From positions 1-64,000 of the forward strand of contig NZ_PVNB01000016.1 in the NCBI RefSeq assembly GCF_003001995.1: 64,000 nt of DNA. The letters run 5' to 3'. Shown one piece after another: positions 1 to 9,023 of the stretch. Source of the stretch: Orenia metallireducens. GTDB taxonomy: Bacteria; Bacillota; Halanaerobiia; Halobacteroidales; Halobacteroidaceae. The notes under the pieces are model-generated. The model was not told the origin of the DNA. It worked only from the letters and a program-made list of their open reading frames with translations, and made no database searches. Within the stretch, counting starts at the first letter, position 1. Each line of letters begins with the position of its first letter. The position numbers and the translations under genes are program-made.

Positions 1-99
1 ACAATTCCTTATGGAGTAATTGAAAAGATGTCAAATCATCCATTAACTGATAAAGGAATCGAAAGCTTCTTAGCAGATTGGGAAAAAGCACAAGGGTAA
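1..99 (+). CDS. tal: Transaldolase (C-terminal end only)
   Basis: The first 32 codons of the window are open and end at a TAA. The tail reads [20 protein letters not shown] followed by [12 protein letters not shown]. This matches the conserved C-terminus of small bacterial transaldolases of the YwjH/Tal type, which move a dihydroxyacetone unit between sugar phosphates in the non-oxidative pentose phosphate pathway. The 5' part lies outside the window, so domain completeness and the start cannot be judged. A terminator hairpin follows about 65 bases downstream. Confidence 0.8.
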   Translation, partial: TIPYGVIEKMSNHPLTDKGIESFLADWEKAQG

Positions 100-164
100 T
101 ATTATAAAATATATATTTTATGAGTTTTTGATGATATTATAGTTTAAGGATAGATTGATATAAT

Positions 165-205
165 AAAAAGATGTGATAAATTAATTTATCACATCTTTTT
201 ATTAT
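165..205 (+). terminator. Rho-independent terminator after tal
   Basis: A 15-bp stem (arms about 166-180 and 186-200, AAAAGATGTGATAAA against its complement, 5-base loop) runs into a T-rich tail. Confidence 0.8.
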
Positions 206-526
206 ATTTTAAATTAGATTTTGTTATAATAACTTCCTGTTAAAAGCTTAAAAATCAGCTAAAACCACAACTTTAAAATTAATAATCACAAAGTTCATTG
301 ATGAAGCTTAAAAATTATGTTAATATAATCATTATGGGTATATAAAATATCATTTTATTCTATTAAATAATTGAAAAATAGGTACTAAAGATGATAAGAT
401 ATGATAGGGGATTTAGGATATACTAAAGTTACAATATTATAAGAATCAAGATATCGTTATTCATACTTAACTAAATTAGATGGCTTACTTAATATAAAAT
501 ATTATAAATTTTATTAGGAGGTACTT
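206..526. other. AT-rich intergenic gap before dnaN
   Basis: There is no ORF or stable hairpin that I can support here. The gap is very AT-rich and presumably holds the dnaN promoter, but no clean -35/-10 pair stands out. I see no cluster of DnaA boxes (TTATCCACA-like), so this does not look like the replication origin. Confidence 0.4.
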
Positions 527-1627
527 ATGAAGATAGAAGTAAATCAAAAAGAATTTCATCAATGTATAAATACAGTTAGAAAAGGGGTATCTACTAAGAC
601 AACCTTACCGATTCTGTCGGGGATCTTATTAAAGACAGAGGGAGATCAGCTAAAGTTAATTGGGACTGATTTAGAGATAGGGATTGAGTCTTTTGTAGAT
701 GCAAATATCATAGAAAGTGGAGAAATTGTCTTACCAGCCAATTATTTTGGTAATATTATCAAAGAGCTACCAAATGATATGGTCAGAATGGAGGTTAATC
801 AGTCTAATAATACGGCTTTTATCAAATGTGGTCATTCTAAATTCAATATTAATGGTTTTGCAGCTGATGAATTTCCAACATTGCCAGAGATAGAGTCTGG
901 GTATAGCTTTAGTATTGCTCAAAGTAAATTTAAAGATATAATCAACCAAGTCGAGTTTGCTATCTCTCAGGATGAGAGTAAGCCTTTCTTAAATGGAGGA
1001 CTGCTATTATTAGAAGAAGGAGAGATTAAGTTAGTAGCTACAGATACTTATAGATTATCTTATTGTCATAGCCCTCTTGAAGACCAAGAAGTGAAGCTTG
1101 AGTCTATTATTCCTGCTAAGACTATTAAGGAATTAAGTAGGCTACTTGATCATTCTGAGGAAGAGTTAGAGATTATTATTACTGACAATCAAATCTTATT
1201 CAGCTTTTCAGGGATTATAATGATATCTCGTTTGATTGAAGGTCAATTCCCAAACTATAAATATGTGATTCCTAATAAGAGTAGTATTCAAGCAAAGGCT
1301 GACAAAGAGAACTTATTAAGAGCAATCAAGCGGGCTGCTTTACTAGCAAGGCAAGATGCCAATATCATCAAGCTTAACTTTGCTCAAGATGAGCTGGTAA
1401 TTACTGCAAATGCTCCAGAAGTAGGACAGGCTTTTGAAAGAGTAGGAATCTCTTTAAGTGGTGATGAGACCGAGATAGCCTTCAACGCTAATTATTTAAT
1501 CGATGCTTTAAAGGCTGTTGACAATGAAGAGGTTACTTTAGAGCTATCAGGTCCTTTAGCTCCAGGTGTAGTTAAAAGTCAATCAGGAGATTATATCTGT
1601 GTAATCATGCCTGTAAGAAGTGCTTAA
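527..1627 (+). CDS. dnaN: DNA polymerase III beta subunit (sliding clamp)
   Basis: The 366-residue product starts MKIEVNQKEFHQCINTVRKG and ends VVKSQSGDYICVIMPVRSA, with the PI.S..L....G.L.L.GTDLE core near residues 28-50 and the C-terminal (V)MPVR of beta clamps. The length equals the family norm and the three clamp domains appear complete. The protein forms a ring around DNA and tethers polymerase III and repair factors. Its start is set by a GGAGG about 8 bases upstream. The context is unusual: dnaN normally lies between dnaA and recF at the origin, but here it is flanked by transaldolase and a DUF2935 gene. It may be a second clamp paralogue or a relocated sole copy. Confidence 0.93.
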   Translation: MKIEVNQKEFHQCINTVRKGVSTKTTLPILSGILLKTEGDQLKLIGTDLEIGIESFVDANIIESGEIVLPANYFGNIIKELPNDMVRMEVNQSNNTAFIKCGHSKFNINGFAADEFPTLPEIESGYSFSIAQSKFKDIINQVEFAISQDESKPFLNGGLLLLEEGEIKLVATDTYRLSYCHSPLEDQEVKLESIIPAKTIKELSRLLDHSEEELEIIITDNQILFSFSGIIMISRLIEGQFPNYKYVIPNKSSIQAKADKENLLRAIKRAALLARQDANIIKLNFAQDELVITANAPEVGQAFERVGISLSGDETEIAFNANYLIDALKAVDNEEVTLELSGPLAPGVVKSQSGDYICVIMPVRSA

Positions 1628-1686
1628 ATTAATGTTGCTTAATAGAAAAACAATAAATATTTGTTATAATATATAGATTTAAAGTG

Positions 1687-1770
1687 GATGATTATATCCT
1701 AGCACCTCTTAAAGTAGATACAGTAAAAAGTTACTGTGGGTTTTCTGCCTTAAGAGGTGTTTTCTATTTT
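1687..1770 (+). terminator. Nested hairpin with T-tract after dnaN
   Basis: The outer stem CACCTCTTAA (1703-1712) pairs with TTAAGAGGTG (1750-1759) and is followed by TTTTCTATTTTT. Inside it is a second stem, ACAGTAA (1720-1726) with TTACTGT (1731-1737), and just 5' is a GGAT/ATCC mini-hairpin at 1687-1700. It can serve as the dnaN terminator, but the nested architecture is more elaborate than the simple terminators elsewhere in the window, so a small structured RNA is possible. Confidence 0.5.
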
Positions 1771-1879
1771 TGATTAAATTTAAATAATGCAAGAATAAAA
1801 CTTAAAGTGAACTAATCAAGCAAGCTAAACATCTTTCCTTTTATTTAACATATAATTATTTAAAAAGGAGGGGATAGTT

Positions 1880-2689
1880 TTGCAAAGGGAGTACCTGTAT
1901 AATGCCTTGTTTGAACATCGTTTTTGGTTACAGATTTTAGGAGACCACTCTAGGTTTATTTATAATTCTTTAAGTCCAAAGGAGTATAATACCATAGAGA
2001 TAGCAAAGAATTTTATTGATAGTTTTGATTCATTACTTAATAAGGCCAGAGAATCATTATCAATGGCTGAAGTCAAGCGGTTGAATGAAACTGCTTATCA
2101 GCAAGCAATAGAGCTTAGAGGATTTAAGTTAGATATTTTAGAAAGTGATTTAATAAGTGATGTTTCAATTAATATGACTCCAACTTTTATCAATCACATG
2201 GTCAATGAATTAGAGAGGTATCTTTCTATATTGGAATATTTAATCAGAGGAGAAGCAGCTCCAGTTAAGCATCCTATAGAAAGTCATCTATTATGGTTGC
2301 AGGATGCTTACGGACATTCAGCTTCTATTCAAGCAGCATTGGATTTCGTAGAGCAGAGCCTACAGGAGAAGAGTGGATCTTTTACTAAAAACTTCAGAGA
2401 TCTTCATCTGAAGGCAATAGAGTTTTCTGGTTATTTAAGGACTGGTCTAGATACTTTTCCAGCATTAAGCCGTTTTAATCGTCAGGTCAAAGCAGAGATG
2501 GAATTATTCCAAGAGTTTTTACAAAGGCTAAAGAGAATGGAGTATGATGAAGAGCTACTAGGTAATGTGACTGTTTTATTGACTGATCATATGTATCGAG
2601 AAGAATGCTATTACTTGACTAAACTAGCCCAAGTTACTGAATTGAACATTCCAAAGTGTGATCCTACTCAACCTAGAGAGCAGGAGTGA
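1880..2689 (+). CDS. DUF2935 family protein
   Basis: The 269-residue product opens REYLYNALFEHRFWLQILGD and looks like two copies of a ferritin-like four-helix unit. E-H...FW..I..DH appears near residues 13-25, and a similar HLLWLQDAYGHSASI near residues 135-150 starts the second half. This is the pattern of DUF2935 proteins common in sporulating Firmicutes. Conserved Glu and His residues suggest metal binding, but the function is unknown. It starts at a TTG preceded by a strong AAAGGAGGGG site. It stands alone as a transcription unit. Confidence 0.75.
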   Translation: MQREYLYNALFEHRFWLQILGDHSRFIYNSLSPKEYNTIEIAKNFIDSFDSLLNKARESLSMAEVKRLNETAYQQAIELRGFKLDILESDLISDVSINMTPTFINHMVNELERYLSILEYLIRGEAAPVKHPIESHLLWLQDAYGHSASIQAALDFVEQSLQEKSGSFTKNFRDLHLKAIEFSGYLRTGLDTFPALSRFNRQVKAEMELFQEFLQRLKRMEYDEELLGNVTVLLTDHMYREECYYLTKLAQVTELNIPKCDPTQPREQE

Positions 2690-2713
2690 ATTAGAAGTAA
2701 GTTGAATAATATG

Positions 2714-2791
2714 GGTATATTAAGACAGTAACGAGTGGAGATTTTATCCGTTACCCGTCACTCGTCACTGATTACTAAAGTGTCGCATTAT
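2714..2791 (+). repeat. Dispersed palindromic repeat, family B, copy 1
   Basis: This imperfect palindrome contains GACAGTAACGAG...CGTTACCCGTCACTCGTCACTG and ends ACTAAAGTGTCGCATTAT. Near-identical copies occur at 54286-54364 (same strand) and, diverged, at 44692-44770 (opposite strand). All lie in intergenic gaps. Confidence 0.75.
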
Positions 2792-2867
2792 CGTTCTTTG
2801 ATATCAATATTTAATTGAATAAGTCAATATAATTATAGCTACATAGATTGGAAAAGGGGTAATAATT

Positions 2868-4169
2868 ATGCTAAGATCAATTTTTAAAGATATCAGAGCT
2901 ATCGGTGGTAAAGCTTATATTGTTGGTGGTTATGTTAGAGATAAGCTTTTAGGGATAGAGAGTAAGGATATTGATGTAGAGATCTATCAAATCAGTCCTC
3001 AAGAGTTAGAAGGGATATTAGAGGATTATGGGGAGTTTAGATTGGTAGGAAAATCATATCCTATCTATTTATTAGGGGAGTATGAATTCTCTTTTCCCCA
3101 ACAAATTATAGAGAATAGACAGAAAAAAAGGTTGATAGTAAAGCCTACAATGAGTATAGAAGATGCTACATTAAGAAGGGATTTAACTATTAATTCGATG
3201 TTATATGACCCTTTAGAGGAGCAGATTATAGATATCTATGGTGGAAGAGAGGATTTGAAGAGAGGAATGATCGCCTATGTTAATAGGGCTACCTTCCAGC
3301 AAGATCCTCTAAGAGTATTAAGAGTAGCACAATTTAAGGCCAGATTTGACTTTGAAGTTGCTCAAGAGACTGAGAAGTTATGTAAAGAGTTAATTCCACA
3401 GTTAGCTGAACTAGCAAAAGAGAGAGTCTTTATTGAGCTAGAGAAGATACTCTTAAAGGCTGAAAAGCCTTCTCTTGCTTTTAGATGGATGAAGAAAATT
3501 GGAGTCTTGGCTGAGTTATTTCCTGAGATAGATCAATTAGCAGAAGTTGAGCAGGGGGAGAAGTATCATCCTGAAGGTGATGCCTTTGAACATATTATGC
3601 TAGCTTTAGATGTATTGCCAATAGCAGAGAGAAATGTTGCTCTGATGTTAGCAATACTTTACCATGATGTAGGTAAGGCTTATATTAAGGTTAAACGCTC
3701 AAAAGATAGGATTCATTTCTATGGTCATGAACAAGCAGGTGCAGAGAGGGTTGAAGGTTTTCTTACTAAGATTACCGATAATAAGCAATTAATAGAAGAG
3801 GTTAAAAAGTTAGTTAAGTATCATATGCGTCCTTTAAATCTAAGAGAGCACTTATCTAAGAAAGCTGTTAGAAAGTTAGTAACTCAAGTTAATATTCCCC
3901 AATTATTGAAGCTGCACCAAGCAGATGCTTTAGGAAGAGGAATTGAAGTTGATTTAAGCTATATAGATAAGATTTTAGAGATTTATGATAAGGTAAAAGA
4001 TGAAGTTAAGCCAATAATAATGGGTAGACATTTGATAGATTTAGGAGTAGAGCCTGGTAAAAGAATAGGGGTTTTATTGAAGGAAATTTATCGAGCACAG
4101 CTAGATGGGAAGTTCTCAGATTTGGCTGGGGGACTAGATTATGCCAAGGAGATTTTAAATTTACAATAA
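2868..4169 (+). CDS. cca: CCA-adding tRNA nucleotidyltransferase with HD domain
   Basis: The 433-residue product has the class II nucleotidyltransferase head. GGYVRD is at residues 21-26 and SKDIDVEIY at about 33-41 carries the metal-binding Asp pair. LRRDLTINSM and the RNA-binding QDPLRVLRVAQF region follow. An HD phosphohydrolase domain comes next (HPEGDAFEHI, LYHDVGKA near residues 255-270). The enzyme adds or repairs the 3' CCA of tRNA. The HD domain resembles that of multifunctional CCA enzymes with phosphatase or phosphodiesterase activity. An A-adding or CC-adding specialist cannot be excluded from sequence alone. ATG start with an AAAAGGGG site. Confidence 0.88.
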   Translation: MLRSIFKDIRAIGGKAYIVGGYVRDKLLGIESKDIDVEIYQISPQELEGILEDYGEFRLVGKSYPIYLLGEYEFSFPQQIIENRQKKRLIVKPTMSIEDATLRRDLTINSMLYDPLEEQIIDIYGGREDLKRGMIAYVNRATFQQDPLRVLRVAQFKARFDFEVAQETEKLCKELIPQLAELAKERVFIELEKILLKAEKPSLAFRWMKKIGVLAELFPEIDQLAEVEQGEKYHPEGDAFEHIMLALDVLPIAERNVALMLAILYHDVGKAYIKVKRSKDRIHFYGHEQAGAERVEGFLTKITDNKQLIEEVKKLVKYHMRPLNLREHLSKKAVRKLVTQVNIPQLLKLHQADALGRGIEVDLSYIDKILEIYDKVKDEVKPIIMGRHLIDLGVEPGKRIGVLLKEIYRAQLDGKFSDLAGGLDYAKEILNLQ

Positions 4170-4314
4170 AATTTTATGTTAATAGGAGAATTGATACAAT
4201 ATCCCCATTAAGCTTCATTCTAAAACTCCATACTTAAAAAAACAAAATAATAATGCATAAATATGTAAATTGTGGTTATTATAAGTGGAAATAAAAGAAG
4301 AGGAGTGAGTTTGA

Positions 4315-4662
4315 ATGTTGAACCAAGTTAATTTAATCGGTAGATTGGCTTGTAATCCTGAGTTGAAGGTTTTTTCAAGTGGGATCAAAAAAGCAACCCT
4401 GGTAGTTGCTGTTGAGAGGGAATATAAGAGCAAAGATGGGGAGCAGAAGACAGACTTTATTTATGTAGAGGTTTGGCGAAAGCTGGCTGAGCAATGTGCA
4501 GATAATTTAGAGAAGGGTAGATTGGTAGCAATTGAAGGAAGAATACAGATTGATAGTTGGAAGGACCAAGAGAGTGGAGAGATGCGTTATAAGACGGGAA
4601 TTGTAGCTAAGAATGTTAAATTTTTAGATAGAAGCAAGCTTAATAATCAAGCAACAGCATAA
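4315..4662 (+). CDS. ssb: Single-stranded DNA-binding protein, short form
   Basis: The 115-residue OB-fold protein opens MLNQVNLIGRLACNPELKV and contains the SSB signature (DFIYVEVWRKLAEQCADNL, KGRLVAIEGRIQ). It ends soon after the OB fold at KFLDRSKLNNQATA. It lacks both the glycine/glutamine-rich linker and the acidic DDDIPF-type tip that recruits replication partners. That points to an accessory or specialised SSB rather than the main replication SSB, which should be elsewhere. A good AGAGGAG site precedes the ATG, and a strong terminator follows. Confidence 0.88.
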   Translation: MLNQVNLIGRLACNPELKVFSSGIKKATLVVAVEREYKSKDGEQKTDFIYVEVWRKLAEQCADNLEKGRLVAIEGRIQIDSWKDQESGEMRYKTGIVAKNVKFLDRSKLNNQATA

Positions 4663-4670
4663 GAATTGTT

Positions 4671-4720
4671 TAATAAGATAGTCCTTGGAGAATATTTTCC
4701 AAGGACTATCTTATTATTTT
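4671..4720 (+). terminator. Terminator after ssb
   Basis: A long stem, ATAAGATAGTCCTTGGA paired with TCCAAGGACTATCTTAT, is followed by TATTTT. Confidence 0.85.
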
Positions 4721-4919
4721 AAAGAAACTTATCCTATACACTCTTAATCTTTAGTTTAAAGTAACATTAATCACTATTAACAAATATTATAGATATTATA
4801 GCCAAAATAATCTTCTTATTTTCTCTTATCAATAACTTATATAATTCATTTTATTTTGATTATATTGATTTTTTATAAAATTAATTCAACCTCTATTATA
4901 AAGAAAGGAGGAAGTAAAA

Positions 4920-5564
4920 GTGTTAAATAATAGGCATCGAATATATATTATTCTTGCTAATCTATTTAGGTTACTCTTATTAGGAGCAATTATTGGAAAT
5001 GTATTGACCGATAATTGGTTAAATCTCTTTACATCACTATTGACATTGGCTTTGACCTATTTGCCGATCTTTTTAAAGGATAAAAATTATATCTACATCC
5101 CTCCCAGTTTTCAATTAATAATTTTAGCTTTTATCTTTGCTTCATTATATTTAGGTGAATTGAATGAGTATTATTTAAAATTTTGGTGGTGGGATATTAT
5201 GCTCCATACCTTATCAGGGGTAATATTAGGCTTTATTGGATTTGCCTTAATCTATATATTAAATAAAGATACTAAAGTTAATTTAGCTTTAAGTTCTCTC
5301 TTTATAGCTATATTCTCCTTTACCTTTGCAGTCAGTGTAGGTGTATTATGGGAGATTTTTGAGTTTACTATGGATTGGGTTTTTGGTTTGAATATGCAGA
5401 AATCAGGGTTAGTGGATACCATGTGGGATTTGATAGTAGATTCTTTAGGTGCATTATTTTCCTCAATAATGGGATATATATATTTAAAGAGAAGAGGAGT
5501 ATCTTACTTTAGAAATCTAGTCAGAAGTCTTTTATCAAGAGATAAGATTACTAAGGAAGAATAA
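4920..5564 (+). CDS. Multi-pass membrane protein, YjdF/DUF2238-like
   Basis: The 214-residue product has about six hydrophobic helices, starting from residue 8. Family-typical polar motifs lie between or within them: WWDIMLHTLSGVILG (about 90-104), VLWEIFEFTMDW (about 142-153) and GLVDTMWDLIVDSLGAL (about 163-179). The HTLSG, WEIFEF and DT..DL..D residues resemble the DUF2238/YjdF family of unknown function. GTG start behind AAAGGAGG. It appears to be a monocistronic unit facing a convergent gene. Confidence 0.6.
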   Translation: MLNNRHRIYIILANLFRLLLLGAIIGNVLTDNWLNLFTSLLTLALTYLPIFLKDKNYIYIPPSFQLIILAFIFASLYLGELNEYYLKFWWWDIMLHTLSGVILGFIGFALIYILNKDTKVNLALSSLFIAIFSFTFAVSVGVLWEIFEFTMDWVFGLNMQKSGLVDTMWDLIVDSLGALFSSIMGYIYLKRRGVSYFRNLVRSLLSRDKITKEE

Positions 5565-5606
5565 GTAATTTATATATTTATAAAGTTTATGGAAAAGATT
5601 TCCAAA

Positions 5607-5972
5607 TTATAATGAATCAAGGTAGCCTTCAGCTTCAATTCCATTTGAGAATATACGATGGTGCTTAAAGATTTGTAGTGTTCTTCTAATTTGAAGTTCA
5701 GCTACTTTGGATTTGGACATTATAGTAGCTACTCCTTTAACCTCTTTATCTATAATATTTTTTCTAAGGTTATCAAAGAGATCATTTACTTTTTTAGAGT
5801 GGATAGGGTCACAAGAGATATCAAGATAAGTTGTAAAATTTGGTTTAGCTTTGTTAATAAGCTGATTGATCTCCTGAGCATATTTTTTAGCCTCTTTAAG
5901 GTCTAATGCTTTGCTAAAAGTAATATATATTCTATTTTTTAAAGGATTATATCTAATAGTATAGTTATTCAT
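5607..5972 (-). CDS. Small STAS/SpoIIAA-like protein
   Basis: The 121-residue product begins NNYTIRYNPLKNRIYITFSK. Its alternating strand/helix pattern (a beta hairpin, then DLKEAKKYAQEINQLINKA, then FTTYLDISCD) resembles STAS-type or SpoIIAA-like folds. I infer this from pattern only. An upstream in-frame Met at 6038 exists, but AGGAG 8 bases before the ATG at 5972 makes the shorter form the likely one. It is convergent with the membrane protein gene. Function not recognised. Confidence 0.5.
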   Translation of the reverse strand: MNNYTIRYNPLKNRIYITFSKALDLKEAKKYAQEINQLINKAKPNFTTYLDISCDPIHSKKVNDLFDNLRKNIIDKEVKGVATIMSKSKVAELQIRRTLQIFKHHRIFSNGIEAEGYLDSL

Positions 5973-6236
5973 CTTTAATCTCCTATGATGATTTTGTTTG
6001 ACATAGCTCTTTTTATTAAATATCATTGCGAATTGCAATGCTTTAACTGAGTAAATTAATATAATAATTTTATTATATTACCTATAAAGAATCAAAAAAA
6101 TAATAAGAAAAATAATTATTATATAATTTTAATCTATAATTTAGCTAAACACAAGTATTTCTGATTTTATTTATTATCATCTCTTTAAAATTGAAGTATG
6201 AATTTATTACTTTAACTACAGACTATATATAAGGAG

Positions 6237-7031
6237 GTGATAGTTAACAAACAATCACTGGTTTTAGTTACTGTCTTGATTTTAGTGGCTTTGCTAGGCA
6301 ATTTAAAACCAGTATTTGCAGAAGAAATTTTAGAGTCTGTATCTGATAAAGGCTTGATAGTAAAAGAGGATGCTATATTGATCCTAAAAGGTGAAGTTGA
6401 CGGAGATGATAGACAGGTAAAAAGAGAGTTAAGTCAGAGTATATTAAAGAGTTTAAGACTAGATAATTGGTTAGATGATTCTATGCTTAGAAGTGATATA
6501 AAGTTTGCTAATATTTATGGAAATGAGGAAGAAGAACTGATAGTTGCTCTATCTCTTCCTAAAGATAATGGGCTATTAGCAATTTTTATCAAATCAAACT
6601 CTGGATATCATCTTAAATTGCTTATAGAGGATCTGCTGCCTATCACTAGTCTTAACTTTATTGAACTTCCTGACCTTGAGTATAAAGCAATAGTAGTAGA
6701 AGAATATCTAGATGAGCGTTTTGGTGCCTTTTTTGAAAGCAAGACTAAATCTATTTATTTTATAGATAAAGACTTAGCTATAAAAAAAGTTTGGGAAAGA
6801 GTGACCTATTTAAAAGTAGCTGAGCCTTTAGAGCAAGGGTGGCTAATTAAGGTTGAAGAAGTAGATCTATCCTTTGCTTCTAAAGAAAAGATTATAGCTA
6901 GAGGAAGGAAGCAAGAACTAAAGGTAGAAGATTTAGAGCAGAGTAAGGGTCAAGAGCTTAGTTCTTCAGATAGTCAAGAAGTTTATCTTTGGAATCAAGA
7001 GAAGTTATTATTTACTCCTTTTAAAGATTAA
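6237..7031 (+). CDS. Exported protein of unknown function
   Basis: The 264-residue product has a signal peptide (basic start, hydrophobic LVLVTVLILVALLG, cleavage near VFA-EE at residue 28). It continues as an acidic, mixed alpha/beta protein without a recognisable domain. Start choice is awkward. The only conventional start upstream of the signal peptide is the GTG at 6237, which abuts the Shine-Dalgarno AAGGAG with almost no spacing. Initiation at a nearby rare codon (ATA at 6240 or CTG at 6255) is possible. A terminator follows within 20 bases. Confidence 0.55.
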   Translation: MIVNKQSLVLVTVLILVALLGNLKPVFAEEILESVSDKGLIVKEDAILILKGEVDGDDRQVKRELSQSILKSLRLDNWLDDSMLRSDIKFANIYGNEEEELIVALSLPKDNGLLAIFIKSNSGYHLKLLIEDLLPITSLNFIELPDLEYKAIVVEEYLDERFGAFFESKTKSIYFIDKDLAIKKVWERVTYLKVAEPLEQGWLIKVEEVDLSFASKEKIIARGRKQELKVEDLEQSKGQELSSSDSQEVYLWNQEKLLFTPFKD

Positions 7032-7046
7032 ATAGCATTTCTAAGG

Positions 7047-7082
7047 TTCTATCTACTATCTCAGTAGATAGAATTTTTTATT
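7047..7082 (+). terminator. Terminator hairpin
   Basis: An 11-bp stem, TTCTATCTACT / AGTAGATAGAA, is followed by TTTTTTA. Confidence 0.85.
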
Positions 7083-7196
7083 TCTTTTAGGGTTATTTAT
7101 TAGTTACTCTAGATATATGCTAAATTTTAAGATTAGAAATAGTAAATAATGCAATACTATTAATAAAATAAAATTTAGAAACTGGAGTGATGAGTT

Positions 7197-8360
7197 ATGT
7201 TTGATTTTGAATACTATTCACCTACTAAGGTGGCTTTTGGTCCTGGTAAGTTAGGGGAGATAGGGCAATTAATTGGTGAATATGGGAATAAGGCTTTAGT
7301 GGTAACAGATTCCAATATAGAGAAGGTTGGCATATTGGCAATGCTAGAGGAATATTTAGATGAAGCAGAAATAGATTATGATGTGTTTGCTGAGGTAGAG
7401 GAAGATCCTTCAGCAGAATTGGTAGAAAGAGGTGCTAAATTTGCTGAAGATAATGACAGTGAGTTTATTATTGGAGTGGGTGGAGGCAGTAGTATAGATG
7501 CTGCTAAGGCAATTGCTGTAGCTAGAACCCATCCTGCTAAGATCAGAGATTATTTAGTTGGTGCTAAGATAGGGGCTGAAGGGATTACTTCTGATGTACT
7601 TCCAATAGTCACTATTCCTACAACCTCGGGAACAGGAAGTGAAGTAACCCCTGTGGCAGTGATTAGTGATAAAGAAGAAGAGAGTAAGAGGGTATTATTC
7701 TCACCTTATCTCTTTCCCCAAGTAGCCATAGTAGACCCTGAATTGACCTTTACCCTTCCTAAAGAGATGACAGTCTATACTGCAATAGATGCATTATGCC
7801 AAGCTATGGAGGCCTATCTATCACCAGAAGGGAATATTATTTCAGACTTATTATCCTTAGAGTCTATTGAATTGATTAGAGCTGCTATTTATGATGCTGT
7901 TAATGATGAAGGTAATCTTCAGGCAAGAACTAAACTTGCTTTAGGAGCTACCTTAAGTGGAATGGTCATCTCTCAAGCAGGGGTAGGTGCAGCACACGCC
8001 TTAGCGATGGTTTTAGGCGGAAGGTATAAGCTTCCCCATGGATTAGGGATTGCTATGGTATTACCTTATGTTGTTGAATATAATGCTAAGGATTTTCAAG
8101 AGGCTTATTTAGATATAGCAGAAGCTTTTGGGATTAAGGTTAATGAGTTGACTGAGCAAGAGGCAATAACTGCTTTAGTGGAAGATTTAAAAGAGCTAAA
8201 TCAGAGATTGGGTGTAAAGGCTAAACTTAGAGATTTTGGAGTAGCAGAGGATTTGTTATTAGAGTTGGGACAAGCAGCCTGTGATCATGAAGATATGAGA
8301 AATAATCCTAAAGAGCCGACAGCAGAGGAGATGAGAATGATTCTGGAGAAGGTATTTTAA
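7197..8360 (+). CDS. Iron-containing alcohol dehydrogenase family
   Basis: The 387-residue product has the Fe-ADH layout. The NAD(P)-binding half carries GVGGGSSIDAAKAIA (about 97-111) and TIPTTSGTGSEVTP (about 140-153). The metal-binding helical half follows, with IDALCQAMEAY (about 197-207), GAAHALAM and LPHG. Such enzymes reduce aldehydes or ketones with NAD(P)H in fermentation. Three of the four usual metal ligands (Asp and two His) are present. The position that is His in DALTHAIE-type enzymes is Gln here (DALCQAME), so metal content and activity may differ. ATG start with GGAG nearby; monocistronic. Confidence 0.85.
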   Translation: MFDFEYYSPTKVAFGPGKLGEIGQLIGEYGNKALVVTDSNIEKVGILAMLEEYLDEAEIDYDVFAEVEEDPSAELVERGAKFAEDNDSEFIIGVGGGSSIDAAKAIAVARTHPAKIRDYLVGAKIGAEGITSDVLPIVTIPTTSGTGSEVTPVAVISDKEEESKRVLFSPYLFPQVAIVDPELTFTLPKEMTVYTAIDALCQAMEAYLSPEGNIISDLLSLESIELIRAAIYDAVNDEGNLQARTKLALGATLSGMVISQAGVGAAHALAMVLGGRYKLPHGLGIAMVLPYVVEYNAKDFQEAYLDIAEAFGIKVNELTEQEAITALVEDLKELNQRLGVKAKLRDFGVAEDLLLELGQAACDHEDMRNNPKEPTAEEMRMILEKVF

Positions 8361-8428
8361 TAAACTTCTAGAATATTAATTGTATAATTTAAGATTTATA
8401 ATGACTATATAGTAAAGGGGTAGATTTG

Positions 8429-9004
8429 ATGGTACACAAGTTTAATCCTAAAAATAAGCATAAATTAGATAATCCAGAGAGAAGAAAGGCAATGCCTCCT
8501 AAAGAGACTTTGGAGAGACTGATGTTATTAGAGGGTGACAAGGTAGCTGATATTGGTTGTGGAACAGGTTATTTTACTATTGTCGCCAGTGAGATAGTAG
8601 GTGAAAAGGGAGAAGTTTATGCTATCGATACTTCCTTGGAGATGTTAGATTACTTACAAGATAAGATTGAAGCTAATCAGCTTAAAAATATTGAGCTGAT
8701 CAAAGCTGATGAATATGGTGCTAAATTAAAAGATAATAGCCTTGATTTTATTTTAATCTCCTATGTGATTCATGAGATAGAGGATAAAGATAAATTTTTA
8801 GAGAACTATTTGCAGAAGTTAAAAAGTGGAGGGAAATTGGCGATTATTGAGTGGAAGAAGGTTGAGACTGAAAGTGGACCACCTCTGAAGCATCGAATAG
8901 GCTTAGAGGAGTTATCTAAATTATTAACTGTCCATAATATCAAACTGCTAAAAGAGATAGAGCTAAGTGAGAATCATTATGGAGTTATTGCTCAAAAAGG
9001 ATAG
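8429..9004 (+). CDS. Class I SAM-dependent methyltransferase
   Basis: The 191-residue product has the Rossmann methyltransferase motif I VADIGCGTGYFTIVAS at about residues 39-54. It also has the acidic end of strand 2 (VYAIDTSLEML), and a motif IV/post-motif region, LDFILISYVIHEIEDKD. It resembles UbiE/Methyltransf_11 proteins; the substrate is unknown. The ATG at 8429 sits 8 bases after AAAGGGG and is preferred to the TTG directly before it. Monocistronic with its own terminator. Confidence 0.8.
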   Translation: MVHKFNPKNKHKLDNPERRKAMPPKETLERLMLLEGDKVADIGCGTGYFTIVASEIVGEKGEVYAIDTSLEMLDYLQDKIEANQLKNIELIKADEYGAKLKDNSLDFILISYVIHEIEDKDKFLENYLQKLKSGGKLAIIEWKKVETESGPPLKHRIGLEELSKLLTVHNIKLLKEIELSENHYGVIAQKG

Positions 9005-9023
9005 AGATAACTTAATTTTATTT

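Noticed and set aside
206-526. Replication origin next to dnaN
   Set aside because: The gap is AT-rich but there is no dnaA and no DnaA-box cluster.
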